Origin: an uncultured bacterium
Lineage (GTDB): Bacteria; Patescibacteriota; Microgenomatia; UBA1400; UBA12108
Direction of reading: 5' to 3'
Length of the DNA: 55,460 nucleotides
Assembly (NCBI GenBank): GCA_903945195.1
Contig: CAJAUT010000025.1
Location: 1 to 55,460, forward strand
The notes beneath the pieces are model-generated. The model had not been told where the DNA came from. It saw nothing but the letters and a program-made list of their open reading frames with translations, and did no database searches. Every line of letters begins with the position of its first letter. Position 1 is the first letter of the stretch. Positions 40,471 through 50,538 of this stretch are shown one piece after another. The position numbers and the translations under genes are program-made.

Positions 40471-42186
40471 ATGAACAATTGGAAAATTGCAGGGCTAGCT
40501 GGTGCAGGCATCGCTGTCACGGGGACACTCTATGGCAAGCTCGCCATGCATCATGGACTACACGTCTTTAGCTACGGCGAATACCCCTCACTCATCCGCG
40601 GTGGCCACAATACCATGCAGGTCACAACAGGAGAACATGACATCACCACTCAGCAAAAAATCCTCGATGTACTTATTGCCCTAAACGCCGATGGCATCAC
40701 CCTACACAAAGACGAGCTCGACGACAAATCAGTCATCCTAGTCGATAAATCGCAGGTCAAACTAGACTGGGATAAAGAAAAGTTGTCAGGCACTCTCATC
40801 GATCTACCTATGTACCCCATCTCGCTCGAAGTCACGGGCTCAGGATTATCAGCCAACATGGTTGCCCTAGGTGCTAGTTGCTATCTCATGGGCTTTGATA
40901 TCACTATTTTGCATCACTTGATCAAAGAAACTTTTGGTAAAAAGGGTGAAGAAATTGTAACAAAAAACGAGCTAGCTGCAACCAAGGGTTATGAATATGT
41001 CAAAGCTAGGCATCTAACCGCCAAACAAAATGTAAAAGTACAGCAGGTTGACCAGATCTATCTCTCAGGCAACGAAGCCGTCGGACTGGGTGCCCTAGCC
41101 GGCGGTATCCAGTTTTATGCGGCCTATCCTATGACTCCAGCTTCATCACTCTTAGAATTTTTAGCAGATGCACAAAAAAAATATCCAATTTTAGTCAAAC
41201 ATAGCGAGGATGAAATAGGAGCCATCAACCAAGTTATCGGTGCTTCCTACGCTGGAGCTCGTGCCATGACAGGCACTTCAGGCGGAGGTTTTGCGCTCAT
41301 GGTCGAAGGTTTATCTCTTGCAGCTATCACCGAGCTTCCACTCGTCATCATGGACGGTCAGCGCCCTGGCCCAGCCACCGGCCTTCCCACCTGGACTACC
41401 CAAGCAGATCTCCAGTTTGTTCTCCACGCAGGTCATGGTGAGTTTAAAAAAATTGTCCTAGCTCCAGGGGACATAGAGGAATGCTTTACCATGACCAAGT
41501 TAGCCTTTATCCTAGCCGAGCAGTGGCAGACCCAAGTTTATTTACTTACCGACAAATACCTGATCGAATCATCCATGTCAGTACCCACATTCAAAGACAA
41601 ATACTCAAATATTCGCTACAACATAGGCGTTGATTTGCCAGAAGACGACACCTACAAACGTTATGTTTTGACCGATTCTGGTCACTCACTGCGTTCTGTA
41701 CCAGGTACTCCCCATGGCTTATCTCTCACAAATAGCTACGAACACGATGAGTATGGTTACGCCACAGAAGAAGCCGCCATGTCTATGGCTCAAATAGATA
41801 AACGACTCAAAAAACTAGACAATATTTCCTCATATCTACCAAAATCTATCTTGTACGGCCCACAAACTGCAGATATCACTTTTGTTTGTTGGGGTTCTAC
41901 CAAGTTGGTCATGCAACACGCCATAAATCTACTCAATCAAACCAAAAAAGACACCGCCAATTTTATCCAACTCGGTTGTCTTGCTCCCTTTGATAGCTCT
42001 GAATTTATGGAACTCGCCCAAAAAGCCAAGCGTCTTGTCATGATCGAAGGCAACGCTCTACATCAAGCAGAGAGCTTGATTCGCGAACATACTGGCTTGG
42101 AGTTTAAAGAACGATTAAATAGATACGATGGTCGTCCATTTTATGCCGAAGATATTGTGAGTTATATCACTGGAGGTACCAAATGA
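40471..42186 (+). CDS. 2-oxoacid:acceptor oxidoreductase subunit alpha (gamma-alpha fusion)
   Basis: GAGIAVTGTLYGKLAMHHGLHVFSYGEYPSLIRGGHNTMQV, YPMTPASSLLEFLA, GTSGGGFALM. Confidence 0.92.
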   Translation: MNNWKIAGLAGAGIAVTGTLYGKLAMHHGLHVFSYGEYPSLIRGGHNTMQVTTGEHDITTQQKILDVLIALNADGITLHKDELDDKSVILVDKSQVKLDWDKEKLSGTLIDLPMYPISLEVTGSGLSANMVALGASCYLMGFDITILHHLIKETFGKKGEEIVTKNELAATKGYEYVKARHLTAKQNVKVQQVDQIYLSGNEAVGLGALAGGIQFYAAYPMTPASSLLEFLADAQKKYPILVKHSEDEIGAINQVIGASYAGARAMTGTSGGGFALMVEGLSLAAITELPLVIMDGQRPGPATGLPTWTTQADLQFVLHAGHGEFKKIVLAPGDIEECFTMTKLAFILAEQWQTQVYLLTDKYLIESSMSVPTFKDKYSNIRYNIGVDLPEDDTYKRYVLTDSGHSLRSVPGTPHGLSLTNSYEHDEYGYATEEAAMSMAQIDKRLKKLDNISSYLPKSILYGPQTADITFVCWGSTKLVMQHAINLLNQTKKDTANFIQLGCLAPFDSSEFMELAQKAKRLVMIEGNALHQAESLIREHTGLEFKERLNRYDGRPFYAEDIVSYITGGTK

Positions 42187-43025
42187 ACTTACGCACACCA
42201 ATATTTCCTACTTGGTGCCCAGGATGTGGCGACTTTGGTATCTGGGGAGCTTTAAAAATGGCCATTACCGAACTAAATATTCCCGAGGAAAAGCTCGTAG
42301 TCGTCTTTGATGTCGGCTGCAGTGGCAACATGGCCGATTTCATTCGGGTCTACGGTTTCCATGCACTACACGGCAGATCGATTCCCGTAGCCGAGGGTAT
42401 CGCCATGGCCAATCATGATCTCACAGTCATCGTGGTGGGAGGGGATGGTGGACTCTACGGCGAAGGTATGGGCCACTTTATCGCCGCCGCCAAAACCAAT
42501 GTAAACATCACTGTCCTAGTCCACAATAATCAAACCTACGGCCTGACCAAAGGGCAGGCTTCACCCACCACCATGGAAGGCGTCATAACTGGCTCAACTC
42601 CATTTGGAGTGATCGAGCATCCAGTCAATCCTCTAGGTATTGCTTTGACCGCAGGAGCTACTTGGGTAGGTCGCAGCTACGCAGCAAATATTCCCCTCAC
42701 CAAAGATCTCATTGTCAAAGCCGTCAAACACGATGGTTTTTCGCATCTAGACATTTTCCAACCTTGTACCACCTTCAACAAACTCAACACTCAGGCTTGG
42801 TTTATCGAACATCTAGGACAGTTGCCAACAGATTATGTGCCAAATAGCAAATTAAAAGCTTGGGAACAGTCAGAACGTGAAGACAAATACCCAATCGGGA
42901 TATTTTATGAAACAAATAAGGTCTTACCATTTCACAAAAGATTGCCAAATCTAGACAAAGGCACACTCATTTCGCAGTTTCCTACCTCCGTCGACCTCAC
43001 CGCAGCCATGTCCGAGTTCAAATAG
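42183..43025 (+). CDS. 2-oxoacid:ferredoxin oxidoreductase subunit beta
   Basis: TWCPGCGDFGIWGALK, GGDGGLYGEGMGHFIAAAKTNVNI, NNQTYGLTKGQASPTT. Confidence 0.95.
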   Translation: MNLRTPIFPTWCPGCGDFGIWGALKMAITELNIPEEKLVVVFDVGCSGNMADFIRVYGFHALHGRSIPVAEGIAMANHDLTVIVVGGDGGLYGEGMGHFIAAAKTNVNITVLVHNNQTYGLTKGQASPTTMEGVITGSTPFGVIEHPVNPLGIALTAGATWVGRSYAANIPLTKDLIVKAVKHDGFSHLDIFQPCTTFNKLNTQAWFIEHLGQLPTDYVPNSKLKAWEQSEREDKYPIGIFYETNKVLPFHKRLPNLDKGTLISQFPTSVDLTAAMSEFK

Positions 43026-43070
43026 TATCCCCTAGAAACAATACCCGAAGTAGTGATATACTGATTAGTC

Positions 43071-45092
43071 ATGCAATTTACACTAAAATCCAATTTTCAG
43101 CCTTCAGGCGACCAGCCTGAGGCCATCAAATCCTTAGAATCAGGCATTCAAAACGGAGCTCGTGACCAAGTGCTTCTTGGTGTCACGGGATCTGGTAAAA
43201 CTTTCACCATGGCCAATGTGATCAAAGATCTAAACATGCCCACCCTCATCATCTCCCACAACAAAACCCTCGCCGGCCAGCTCTACCAGGAAATGCGCGA
43301 TTTTTTCCCAGACAATGCCGTCTCCTATTTTGTCAGTTACTACGACTACTACCAGCCGGAAGCCTACATGCCCAGTAGCGATACCTATATCGAAAAAGAG
43401 GCAACAATCAATGAGCGCATCGACAAGCTCCGCCTCCAGAGCACGACCAACATCATGACCAGAAATGACGTGATTGTCGTAGCCTCAGTCTCATGTATTT
43501 ACAACATCGGGGACCCCAAAGAATACGGCAAATACGAGCTTCCAATTTTTGTAGGTTTAAAGACTGGCTGGAAAGATCTAGCCACCAAACTCATCGACAT
43601 GCAGTACGACCGCTCCGACTACGAATTTAGCCGTGGCTCTTTCCGCGTCCGCGGCTACACCATGGATATCTATCCTGCCTACCAAGACATTGCCTATCGC
43701 CTAGAGTTTGGCATCGACGATGTGACCTCTATCACTCCTTTTGACCCAGTTTCTGGCAAATCTGTCGACGAAAAAATTGGCAAAGAGGGGATCGTCATCT
43801 TCCCCACCAAACTTTACCTAGTCAATCAAGAAAGATATCAAAATAGTGAAGCCCAAATTCGCAGCGATTTAGAAAAAGAAGTAAACGCACTCAAGGCCAA
43901 AAACAAACTAGTCGAGGCTCAGCGTCTCATGCAACGCACAAATTACGATCTAGAAACATTAAAAGAACTAGGCAGCGTCAACGGCATCGAAAACTATTCA
44001 CGCTACTTCGACGGCCGCAAAAGTGGCGAGCGTCCATTTTGTCTCCCAGATTTCTTTAGCCATGCCTACGGTAATGAGTGGCTATGTATTATTGATGAAT
44101 CTCACATGACAGTGCCTCAAATCCGCGGCATGTTCAATGGCGACCAAGCCCGTAAACGCACCCTCATCGACTATGGTTTCCGTCTCGAAGCCGCCATCGA
44201 CAACAGACCACTTAAATGGAACGAGTTTTATGATCTTATTCCTCGCACTGTCTATGTCTCTGCCACCCCAAATGAGTTTGAGCTAGACAAATCAGAAGGA
44301 CACATAGTTGAGCAGTTAGTCCGTCCTACAGGTATCGTCGACCCAGAGATCGAAATCAGACCATCTAAAAATGAGATCGAAGATGTCATCAAAGAAATCA
44401 AAGTCCGTGCAGCCAAAGATGAAAGAGTACTCGTCACCACCCTCACCAAAAAGACCGCCGAAGATTTAGCAGGTTATCTGACCGAACAAGGTATCCGCGC
44501 CAAATATCTCCACTCCGACGTCAAGACTCTAGAGCGTACCGATATCCTAGATTCGCTACGCAAAAACGAGTTTGATTGTCTAATTGGTGTCAATTTACTT
44601 CGTGAAGGACTAGATCTACCAGAAGTGACCCTAGTGGCCATCCTAGATGCCGACCGCGAAGGGTTCCTGCGTTCCCGCGTCTCCCTGATCCAGACCATGG
44701 GCAGAGCTGCCCGCAATATCAAAGGTGAAGTAATCCTTTATGCAGAAACCATCACTGGCTCCATGAAAGCAGCCATCGAAGAAATCAGAAGGCGCAGGGA
44801 TTATCAGTTAGAGTACAACAAGAAAAATAATATTGACCCCGCCACCATCATCAAACCCCTTCGCGAAAAAATTATCGAAAATGACGCCGAAGATCTAGCC
44901 TGGCAAGGATTAGGGGACAAATCCACCAGCACTTTGATGAAATTAAATGCCGAGTCACTTACTCCCACCGACCGTGAGAAATGGATCAAAAAACTCGAGC
45001 GTGATATGAAAAAATTGGCAGGTGATATGCAATTTGAGATGGCCATCCAAGTGCGTGATAAAATTCGTGAACTAAAAGAGGAGAATACTTAA
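43071..45092 (+). CDS. uvrB: excinuclease ABC subunit B
   Basis: GVTGSGKTFTMANVI, YYDYYQPEAY, UVR motif at C-terminus. Confidence 0.98.
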   Translation: MQFTLKSNFQPSGDQPEAIKSLESGIQNGARDQVLLGVTGSGKTFTMANVIKDLNMPTLIISHNKTLAGQLYQEMRDFFPDNAVSYFVSYYDYYQPEAYMPSSDTYIEKEATINERIDKLRLQSTTNIMTRNDVIVVASVSCIYNIGDPKEYGKYELPIFVGLKTGWKDLATKLIDMQYDRSDYEFSRGSFRVRGYTMDIYPAYQDIAYRLEFGIDDVTSITPFDPVSGKSVDEKIGKEGIVIFPTKLYLVNQERYQNSEAQIRSDLEKEVNALKAKNKLVEAQRLMQRTNYDLETLKELGSVNGIENYSRYFDGRKSGERPFCLPDFFSHAYGNEWLCIIDESHMTVPQIRGMFNGDQARKRTLIDYGFRLEAAIDNRPLKWNEFYDLIPRTVYVSATPNEFELDKSEGHIVEQLVRPTGIVDPEIEIRPSKNEIEDVIKEIKVRAAKDERVLVTTLTKKTAEDLAGYLTEQGIRAKYLHSDVKTLERTDILDSLRKNEFDCLIGVNLLREGLDLPEVTLVAILDADREGFLRSRVSLIQTMGRAARNIKGEVILYAETITGSMKAAIEEIRRRRDYQLEYNKKNNIDPATIIKPLREKIIENDAEDLAWQGLGDKSTSTLMKLNAESLTPTDREKWIKKLERDMKKLAGDMQFEMAIQVRDKIRELKEENT

Positions 45093-45146
45093 AGGGTCCG
45101 ACCCTTAAAGAATATTCTTGCTACTTTAAGGGTCGGACCCTCAAAG
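45088..45146. repeat. Inverted pair of REP-like palindromes between uvrB and uvrA
   Basis: CTTAAAGGGTCCGACCCTTAAAG and CTTTAAGGGTCGGACCCTCAAAG. Confidence 0.75.
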
Positions 45147-45159
45147 CAACCCAAACACT

Positions 45160-48039
45160 ATGCAACAATACATTCAAATCAGAGGTGCGCGCCAGCACAA
45201 CCTCAAAAACATCGATCTAGACATCCCCAAAAATCAATTTGTGGTCATGACCGGGGTATCTGGTAGTGGCAAATCATCTCTGGCATTCGACACCATCTAC
45301 GCCGAAGGTCAACGTCGCTACGTCGAGTCACTCTCTAGTTATGCGCGCCAGTTCCTCGGCCTCATGGACAAGCCAGATGTAGATAGAATCGATGGTTTGT
45401 CCCCCAGCATCTCGATAGACCAAAAGACCGTCTCCCACAACCCTCGTTCAACAGTAGGTACAACCACCGAGATCTACGACTATCTACGTCTACTTTTTGC
45501 CCGTATCGGTCACCCCAAATGTCCAAATGACGGTACCGAAATCAAAAAACTCTCGCTCGACGAGATCACCAAAATTGTCCTTGACGAGATTTGCAAAGTT
45601 ACGATCCTTGTAAAAAAAGTCCCGCATGTCTTTACGATTTTATCTCCCATAGTACGTGGCAAAAAAGGTGAGTTTCGAGATCTTTTTGACAATCTCCGCT
45701 CCAAAGGTTTTAGTGAGGTCATAGTCGACGGCAAAAGCTTCAACCTATCAGAAGACTTTGATTTGTTAAAAACCAATCCCCACACCATCTCTGCCATCAT
45801 CGACAAAGTCAGCGTGACCTATGACAATTTTAAAGACCAGGTATTTGTTAGCAACCTAAAAACTAGATTAAACAATAGTATCGAACAAGCCACAAAGTTA
45901 TCGGTCGGCTTAGTCATCCTCAAATCAAAAGACAGCGAAAATCTCTACTCCGAAAACTACGCCTGTCCAGTCTGCGGTCACTCTCTTCCAGAGATCGAGC
46001 CCCGCATGTTCAGTTTCAACTCACCTCTTGGTGCATGTGAAACCTGCAAAGGTCTAGGGTCAATTCAAAAGATCGATCCAGCCCGTATCATCAATCCTCG
46101 GCTTTCCTACAGCGAAGGTGGTATCTTGCCGCTCAATAGACTCCTTATGGTCGATACTTGGTATACCCGCCTGATCCAGACCGTAGCCGATGAGGAAGTT
46201 ATCAGGCTTACTGTGCCACTAGGCGATTTATCGGCTAGGGAGATGCACGACCTCCTCTTTGGTACTGGCAAAAAATACGAGGTAGTAGGTACCAACAAAC
46301 AGGGTAGACCCACTAAAATCGTCGAGACTTGGGACGGCATTATCCCTCGTCTTGAACAAAAATATTTTGAGACTGCTAGTGAGTGGTCACGTCTAGACCT
46401 CAATCAGTACATGAAAGAAGAGCTCTGTCCTACCTGTATGGGTGCCAAGTTAAAAAAAGAAGTGCTCTCCATCACAGTAGATGGTTTAAATATCAACGAG
46501 ATGACTCATCAGTCAGTTTCAGAGCTTCAAAAATACTTTGCAAACGAGCTAAACAACAAGCTAAACCCCTACGAGCAACAAGTCGGCGAGGGTATTTTAA
46601 AAGAAGTCACCAGTCGTCTTACGTTCCTCCACAATGTAGGTTTAGGTTACCTAGATCTCGCCCGTCAAAGCAAGACTTTGTCCGGCGGCGAGCAGCAGCG
46701 TATCCGCTTAGCCAGTCAGATAGGCACAGGTCTCACAGGCGTGCTTTATGTGTTAGACGAGCCTAGTATTGGGCTGCATAGCCGCGACGTAGATGCTCTC
46801 ATCGACTCCCTCAAACGATTGGTAGATCTAGGAAACACTCTCATTGTTGTCGAGCACGACGAAGAAACCATTCGCGCTGCCGATTATCTCATCGAGCTAG
46901 GCCCAGCTGCTGGTATCCATGGCGGCAAACTCACAGCCCAGGGCACAGTGGCAGAGATCTCAAAAGATAAAAATTCTGTCACTGGAGCCTATCTCTCAGG
47001 AGCCAAAGCGATTCCCGGCAACATCGAAAAACTTGTTACAACCGCAGGAACTCTTAAACTAGTAGGGGCGAGAGAGCACAATCTCAAAAATATCACCCTC
47101 GAGCTTCCACTTGGCAACCTGATCGGAGTCACAGGAGTCTCAGGTGGCGGCAAGTCCACACTCATCACAGAGACCCTCTATCCAGCCCTCAAGTACTACA
47201 TTGACGGCACTTTTAGCGATGGTATGGGCACCTACGATCGCCTAGACGGCTTTCACTATCTAAAGTCCACCTATCTCGTGGACCAGTCTCCAATCGGACG
47301 CACCCCCAGGTCAAATCCAGCTACCTACGTGGGCTTCTTTGATGATATTCGCGATCTCTTTGCCGCTACACCAGATGCACGTCTCAAAGGTTTTGATAAA
47401 GGTAGATTTAGTTTCAATATCAAAGGTGGTAGATGTGAGAAATGTCAGGGAGGGGGAGTCATCAAGATCGAGATGCAGTTTTTACCAGATGTTTACGTCA
47501 CTTGCGATGTCTGCCACGGCGAACGCTACAACGAAGAGACTTTGACAGTCAAATACAAGGGTATGTCCATCTTTAATATCTTAAACATGACCCTCACCGA
47601 CGGGGTCGCATTCTTCAAAAATTATCCTCGCATCTACCGCAAACTCCAGCTCCTTGTAGACGTAGGCCTAGGCTATCTAAAGATTGGCCAGCCAGCCCCG
47701 ACGCTATCTGGTGGTGAAGCCCAGCGTATCAAGCTAGCTCACGAGCTAGGCAAACGCGAAGGCAACAATGCACTCTACATCCTCGATGAACCTACCACTG
47801 GCCTACACTTTGATGATATCAACAAGCTAATGGTCACGCTCAAGAGATTAGTACAAAAAGGCAATACCGTGGTCGTAATCGAACACAACATGGACGTCAT
47901 CAAAAACTGTCAGTATCTCGTAGACCTCGGACCAGAAGGTGGTATGGGCGGCGGCAATCTCGTCTTCCAGGGCCCAACCGAAGATATTTTAAATGTCAAA
48001 GAGTCCTACACCGCCAAGTATTTGAGAAAATATCTATAA
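45160..48039 (+). CDS. uvrA: excinuclease ABC subunit A
   Basis: GVSGSGKSSLAFDTIYAEGQRRYVESLSSYARQFL, two ABC signatures, zinc-finger Cys pairs. Confidence 0.98.
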   Translation: MQQYIQIRGARQHNLKNIDLDIPKNQFVVMTGVSGSGKSSLAFDTIYAEGQRRYVESLSSYARQFLGLMDKPDVDRIDGLSPSISIDQKTVSHNPRSTVGTTTEIYDYLRLLFARIGHPKCPNDGTEIKKLSLDEITKIVLDEICKVTILVKKVPHVFTILSPIVRGKKGEFRDLFDNLRSKGFSEVIVDGKSFNLSEDFDLLKTNPHTISAIIDKVSVTYDNFKDQVFVSNLKTRLNNSIEQATKLSVGLVILKSKDSENLYSENYACPVCGHSLPEIEPRMFSFNSPLGACETCKGLGSIQKIDPARIINPRLSYSEGGILPLNRLLMVDTWYTRLIQTVADEEVIRLTVPLGDLSAREMHDLLFGTGKKYEVVGTNKQGRPTKIVETWDGIIPRLEQKYFETASEWSRLDLNQYMKEELCPTCMGAKLKKEVLSITVDGLNINEMTHQSVSELQKYFANELNNKLNPYEQQVGEGILKEVTSRLTFLHNVGLGYLDLARQSKTLSGGEQQRIRLASQIGTGLTGVLYVLDEPSIGLHSRDVDALIDSLKRLVDLGNTLIVVEHDEETIRAADYLIELGPAAGIHGGKLTAQGTVAEISKDKNSVTGAYLSGAKAIPGNIEKLVTTAGTLKLVGAREHNLKNITLELPLGNLIGVTGVSGGGKSTLITETLYPALKYYIDGTFSDGMGTYDRLDGFHYLKSTYLVDQSPIGRTPRSNPATYVGFFDDIRDLFAATPDARLKGFDKGRFSFNIKGGRCEKCQGGGVIKIEMQFLPDVYVTCDVCHGERYNEETLTVKYKGMSIFNILNMTLTDGVAFFKNYPRIYRKLQLLVDVGLGYLKIGQPAPTLSGGEAQRIKLAHELGKREGNNALYILDEPTTGLHFDDINKLMVTLKRLVQKGNTVVVIEHNMDVIKNCQYLVDLGPEGGMGGGNLVFQGPTEDILNVKESYTAKYLRKYL

Positions 48040-48040
48040 T

Positions 48041-48061
48041 TACAAAGAACGGTTCTTTGTA
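48041..48061. repeat. Perfect 10-bp-stem hairpin between uvrA and uvrC
   Basis: TACAAAGAAC-g-GTTCTTTGTA. Confidence 0.75.
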
Positions 48062-48065
48062 AAAT

Positions 48066-49400
48066 ATGAACACAATATTCTGGCAAACAATCACAGATTT
48101 CCACGACGCCCCTGGCACTTGCGGGGTGTATCAGTACTGGCAAAATGACGAGCTTTTGTACGTAGGCAAAGCCATAAACCTAAAAGCTAGATTATCTAGT
48201 CACGCCCAAAACGCCAAAATGGACATGAAAGAAGCCGCCATCGTGAGCGGGGATACTATCAGATACACCCTTTGCGACACCGAGTTTAAAGCTCTCATGC
48301 TCGAAGCCGAACTGATCAGAACCCTAAAGCCTCCCCACAACAGGGCCTGGAAAGACGACAAAACCTATCTCTACATCGTGATCGATCTCAAAGATCCTTT
48401 TCCTCGTCCTTACTATGGTCGTGCCCACGATCTCAAAGAAAATCCTAGATTTGTCGATAATGACCCAAAATTCAAAGTTTTTGGCCCATTCCCAAATTCA
48501 TTTATCGCCGAAGAGGTTCTTCGCGCCATTCGCCGCCTTATCCCATTTTGTATGGCCAAAAAAGTAGGCAAGCACGCTTGCTTCTACTCTCGCATCGGCC
48601 TATGCAACCCATGTCCAGCCAATATTATCAAACTCCCGGAGTTTGATATTCAAACACGACAGTATCGCACACAAATCCGCCAAGTTGTCAAAATCCTAGA
48701 AGGGGAGATATCTCCAGTTATCAAAGATCTCACTATCAAAATGAAATCATATTCAGAAGCACAAGATTTTGAAAATGCTCTCCTCATTCGCAAAAATATC
48801 GAAAGATTTGAAAGGTTTACCAAGACGCACAATTTTTCCGATCGCCAGTTTTCCTACAATGACAGCTCCAAAAAACTAGAGAGCCTCCAACAATTGTTTA
48901 TTGATTATTGTAATTTGAATATTACATTCCACAGAGTGGAATGTTATGACGCCTCAAACTCGGCTATGCACGACTCCGTAGTCTCCATGACTGTCATGAC
49001 GGACGGCTTACTAGACAACGGTCAGTACCGCCGGTTCAAGATTAAAAATCCACGAGCCGTCTCCGACTTTGATCGACTCGACGAAGCCATCACCAGGAGA
49101 CTCAAAAACACTACCTGGGACAAACCAGATCTCATCGTGATAGATGGGGGAATACCTCAACTGCGTAGGCTGCAGCGCATCTTTGACAAGCAATCAGAGC
49201 CACCCCTCTACATAGGCCTAGCCAAACACCCAGATCGCCTAATCCTTCCGGGAGACTCCCGGAAGGCATCAAAGTGGATCATAATTAAACTAGCCACTGA
49301 TTACCCAGCCCTCTTACTTCTAGAGCAACTTCGCGACGAAGCACATAGATTTGCCAATGCTTATCGCAAGATACTCGAAAAGAAACGTACTGCGCTATAA
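48066..49400 (+). CDS. uvrC: excinuclease ABC subunit C
   Basis: GIY-YIG domain (GVYQYWQNDELLYVGKAINLKARLSSH), UVR motif, RVECYDAS, IDGGIPQL. Confidence 0.95.
   Translation: MNTIFWQTITDFHDAPGTCGVYQYWQNDELLYVGKAINLKARLSSHAQNAKMDMKEAAIVSGDTIRYTLCDTEFKALMLEAELIRTLKPPHNRAWKDDKTYLYIVIDLKDPFPRPYYGRAHDLKENPRFVDNDPKFKVFGPFPNSFIAEEVLRAIRRLIPFCMAKKVGKHACFYSRIGLCNPCPANIIKLPEFDIQTRQYRTQIRQVVKILEGEISPVIKDLTIKMKSYSEAQDFENALLIRKNIERFERFTKTHNFSDRQFSYNDSSKKLESLQQLFIDYCNLNITFHRVECYDASNSAMHDSVVSMTVMTDGLLDNGQYRRFKIKNPRAVSDFDRLDEAITRRLKNTTWDKPDLIVIDGGIPQLRRLQRIFDKQSEPPLYIGLAKHPDRLILPGDSRKASKWIIIKLATDYPALLLLEQLRDEAHRFANAYRKILEKKRTAL
48924..48944. repeat. Hairpin inside uvrC
   Basis: ACATTCCAC-aga-GTGGAATGT. Confidence 0.7.
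49244..49266. repeat. Hairpin inside uvrC
   Basis: CCTTCCGGGA-gac-TCCCGGAAGG. Confidence 0.75.
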
Positions 49401-49411
49401 TTACACCACTC

Positions 49412-49483
49412 GCGCCTATCGTCCAAAGGATAGGACTCCGGTCTTCGGAACCGTTAATGGGGGTTCGATTCCCTCTAGGCGCA
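49412..49483 (+). tRNA. tRNA-Arg(TCG)
   Basis: GCGCCTA/TAGGCGC acceptor, loop CTTCGGA, T-loop GTTCGATTC. Confidence 0.93.
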
Positions 49484-49486
49484 CAA

Positions 49487-50281
49487 ATGCATCATAATAT
49501 GTCTAATAACATCAAAAACAAACACAGCAAAATAGTTATTACCGATTTTGATGGCACGCTTAGCGAAAAATTGGTAAACGGACAAAAAGTACCTGGATTA
49601 ATCTCTGTACTCATGAGCGAACCCGGAATTGATAAAAACTGCCTAGTCGAGTACGAGGAGTTATTCAACAAATATCACCCATATGAGCAAGATATAAATT
49701 TAACCCTAGATCAGAAACAAGGGTTTATGCTCAAATGGTGGGTAGAGGTGTATTCAGTTCTGAAGAAGTATAAAGTCACAGAAAAAATGATCATGGCCTC
49801 ATGTGACTCACCACTGGTACAACTAAGATCTGGTGTTAAACAATTTTTTGATTACTGTAATAATTTGTGCATTCCAATAATAATTTTCTCAGCGAATGGA
49901 ATTGGATATAACACTATTGAATATATTTTAAAAAAGAACGATATCTCCCTTACCAATGTCAGAATATGTGCAAATATTTTACATTTTGATGCTAATGGAC
50001 AATACGCATCTACAAAACTACCAATTATTCACTCTGCGAATAAAATTGGAGAAACTCTAATTAAGAATGACTTTGTAGCGCCAGATCAAGACCAGACTGA
50101 TTGCGTCTTGATTGGAGATAATATTGACGACCTAAAAATGTCAGAAGGTATTAATTTTAATAATGTGATTAGAGTTGGATTTGGAGACCATGCGTCGGTA
50201 GAATTCACTCAAAACTTTGATTATGTCCTACCTATAGATGCAGGATTCGAGGAAATAACTGGTAAACTTAATAGTCAATAA
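49487..50281 (+). CDS. HAD-superfamily phosphatase, UMPH-1-like (paralog 2)
   Basis: Near-identical to the 27005-27769 product, including NGIGYNTIEYILKKNDISLTNVRICAN; ORF start 49457 lies within the tRNA and is rejected. Confidence 0.8.
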   Translation: MHHNMSNNIKNKHSKIVITDFDGTLSEKLVNGQKVPGLISVLMSEPGIDKNCLVEYEELFNKYHPYEQDINLTLDQKQGFMLKWWVEVYSVLKKYKVTEKMIMASCDSPLVQLRSGVKQFFDYCNNLCIPIIIFSANGIGYNTIEYILKKNDISLTNVRICANILHFDANGQYASTKLPIIHSANKIGETLIKNDFVAPDQDQTDCVLIGDNIDDLKMSEGINFNNVIRVGFGDHASVEFTQNFDYVLPIDAGFEEITGKLNSQ

Positions 50282-50338
50282 ATGCTACAAAGTCTTTTAG
50301 GACTTGAATAGACTCGGCAAAAGTCTCAAGCAAAAATA

Positions 50339-50353
50339 CTTTGGGGCACAAAA
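50339..50353 (+). repeat. Copy of the tRNA-Arg(TCT) 3' end downstream of HAD paralog 2
   Basis: CTTTGGGGCACAAAA, identical to the reverse complement of 26943-26957. Confidence 0.75.
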
Positions 50354-50364
50354 AAGTGAGAATC

Positions 50365-50433
50365 TGCACATCAAGCGCGTAGCGCCTGAGAAATGTATCC
50401 AGGCACAAAGTAGCCTGGGATGCCCTCTAGGCG
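50365..50433 (+). repeat. Double-hairpin element followed by a tRNA-Arg(TCG) 3'-end copy
   Basis: TGCACATCAAGCGC-gta-GCGCCTGA-GAAATG-TATCCAGGC-acaaagta-GCCTGGGATGC, then CCCTCTAGGCG (50423-50433) as in the tRNA. Confidence 0.78.
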
Positions 50434-50538
50434 AAAACTATATCTAAATAAGTATTATTTTAAAGAGATATTCTCTAGTTGACAAATTGTAGGCAAAACA
50501 GTTGACAGTTTATAGAGTTATCCGCTAAACTAATAATA

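Noticed and set aside
49457-49486. N-terminal extension MGVRFPLGAQ of HAD paralog 2
   Set aside because: It is translated from the tRNA-Arg(TCG) 3' half; the real start is at 49487 or 49499.
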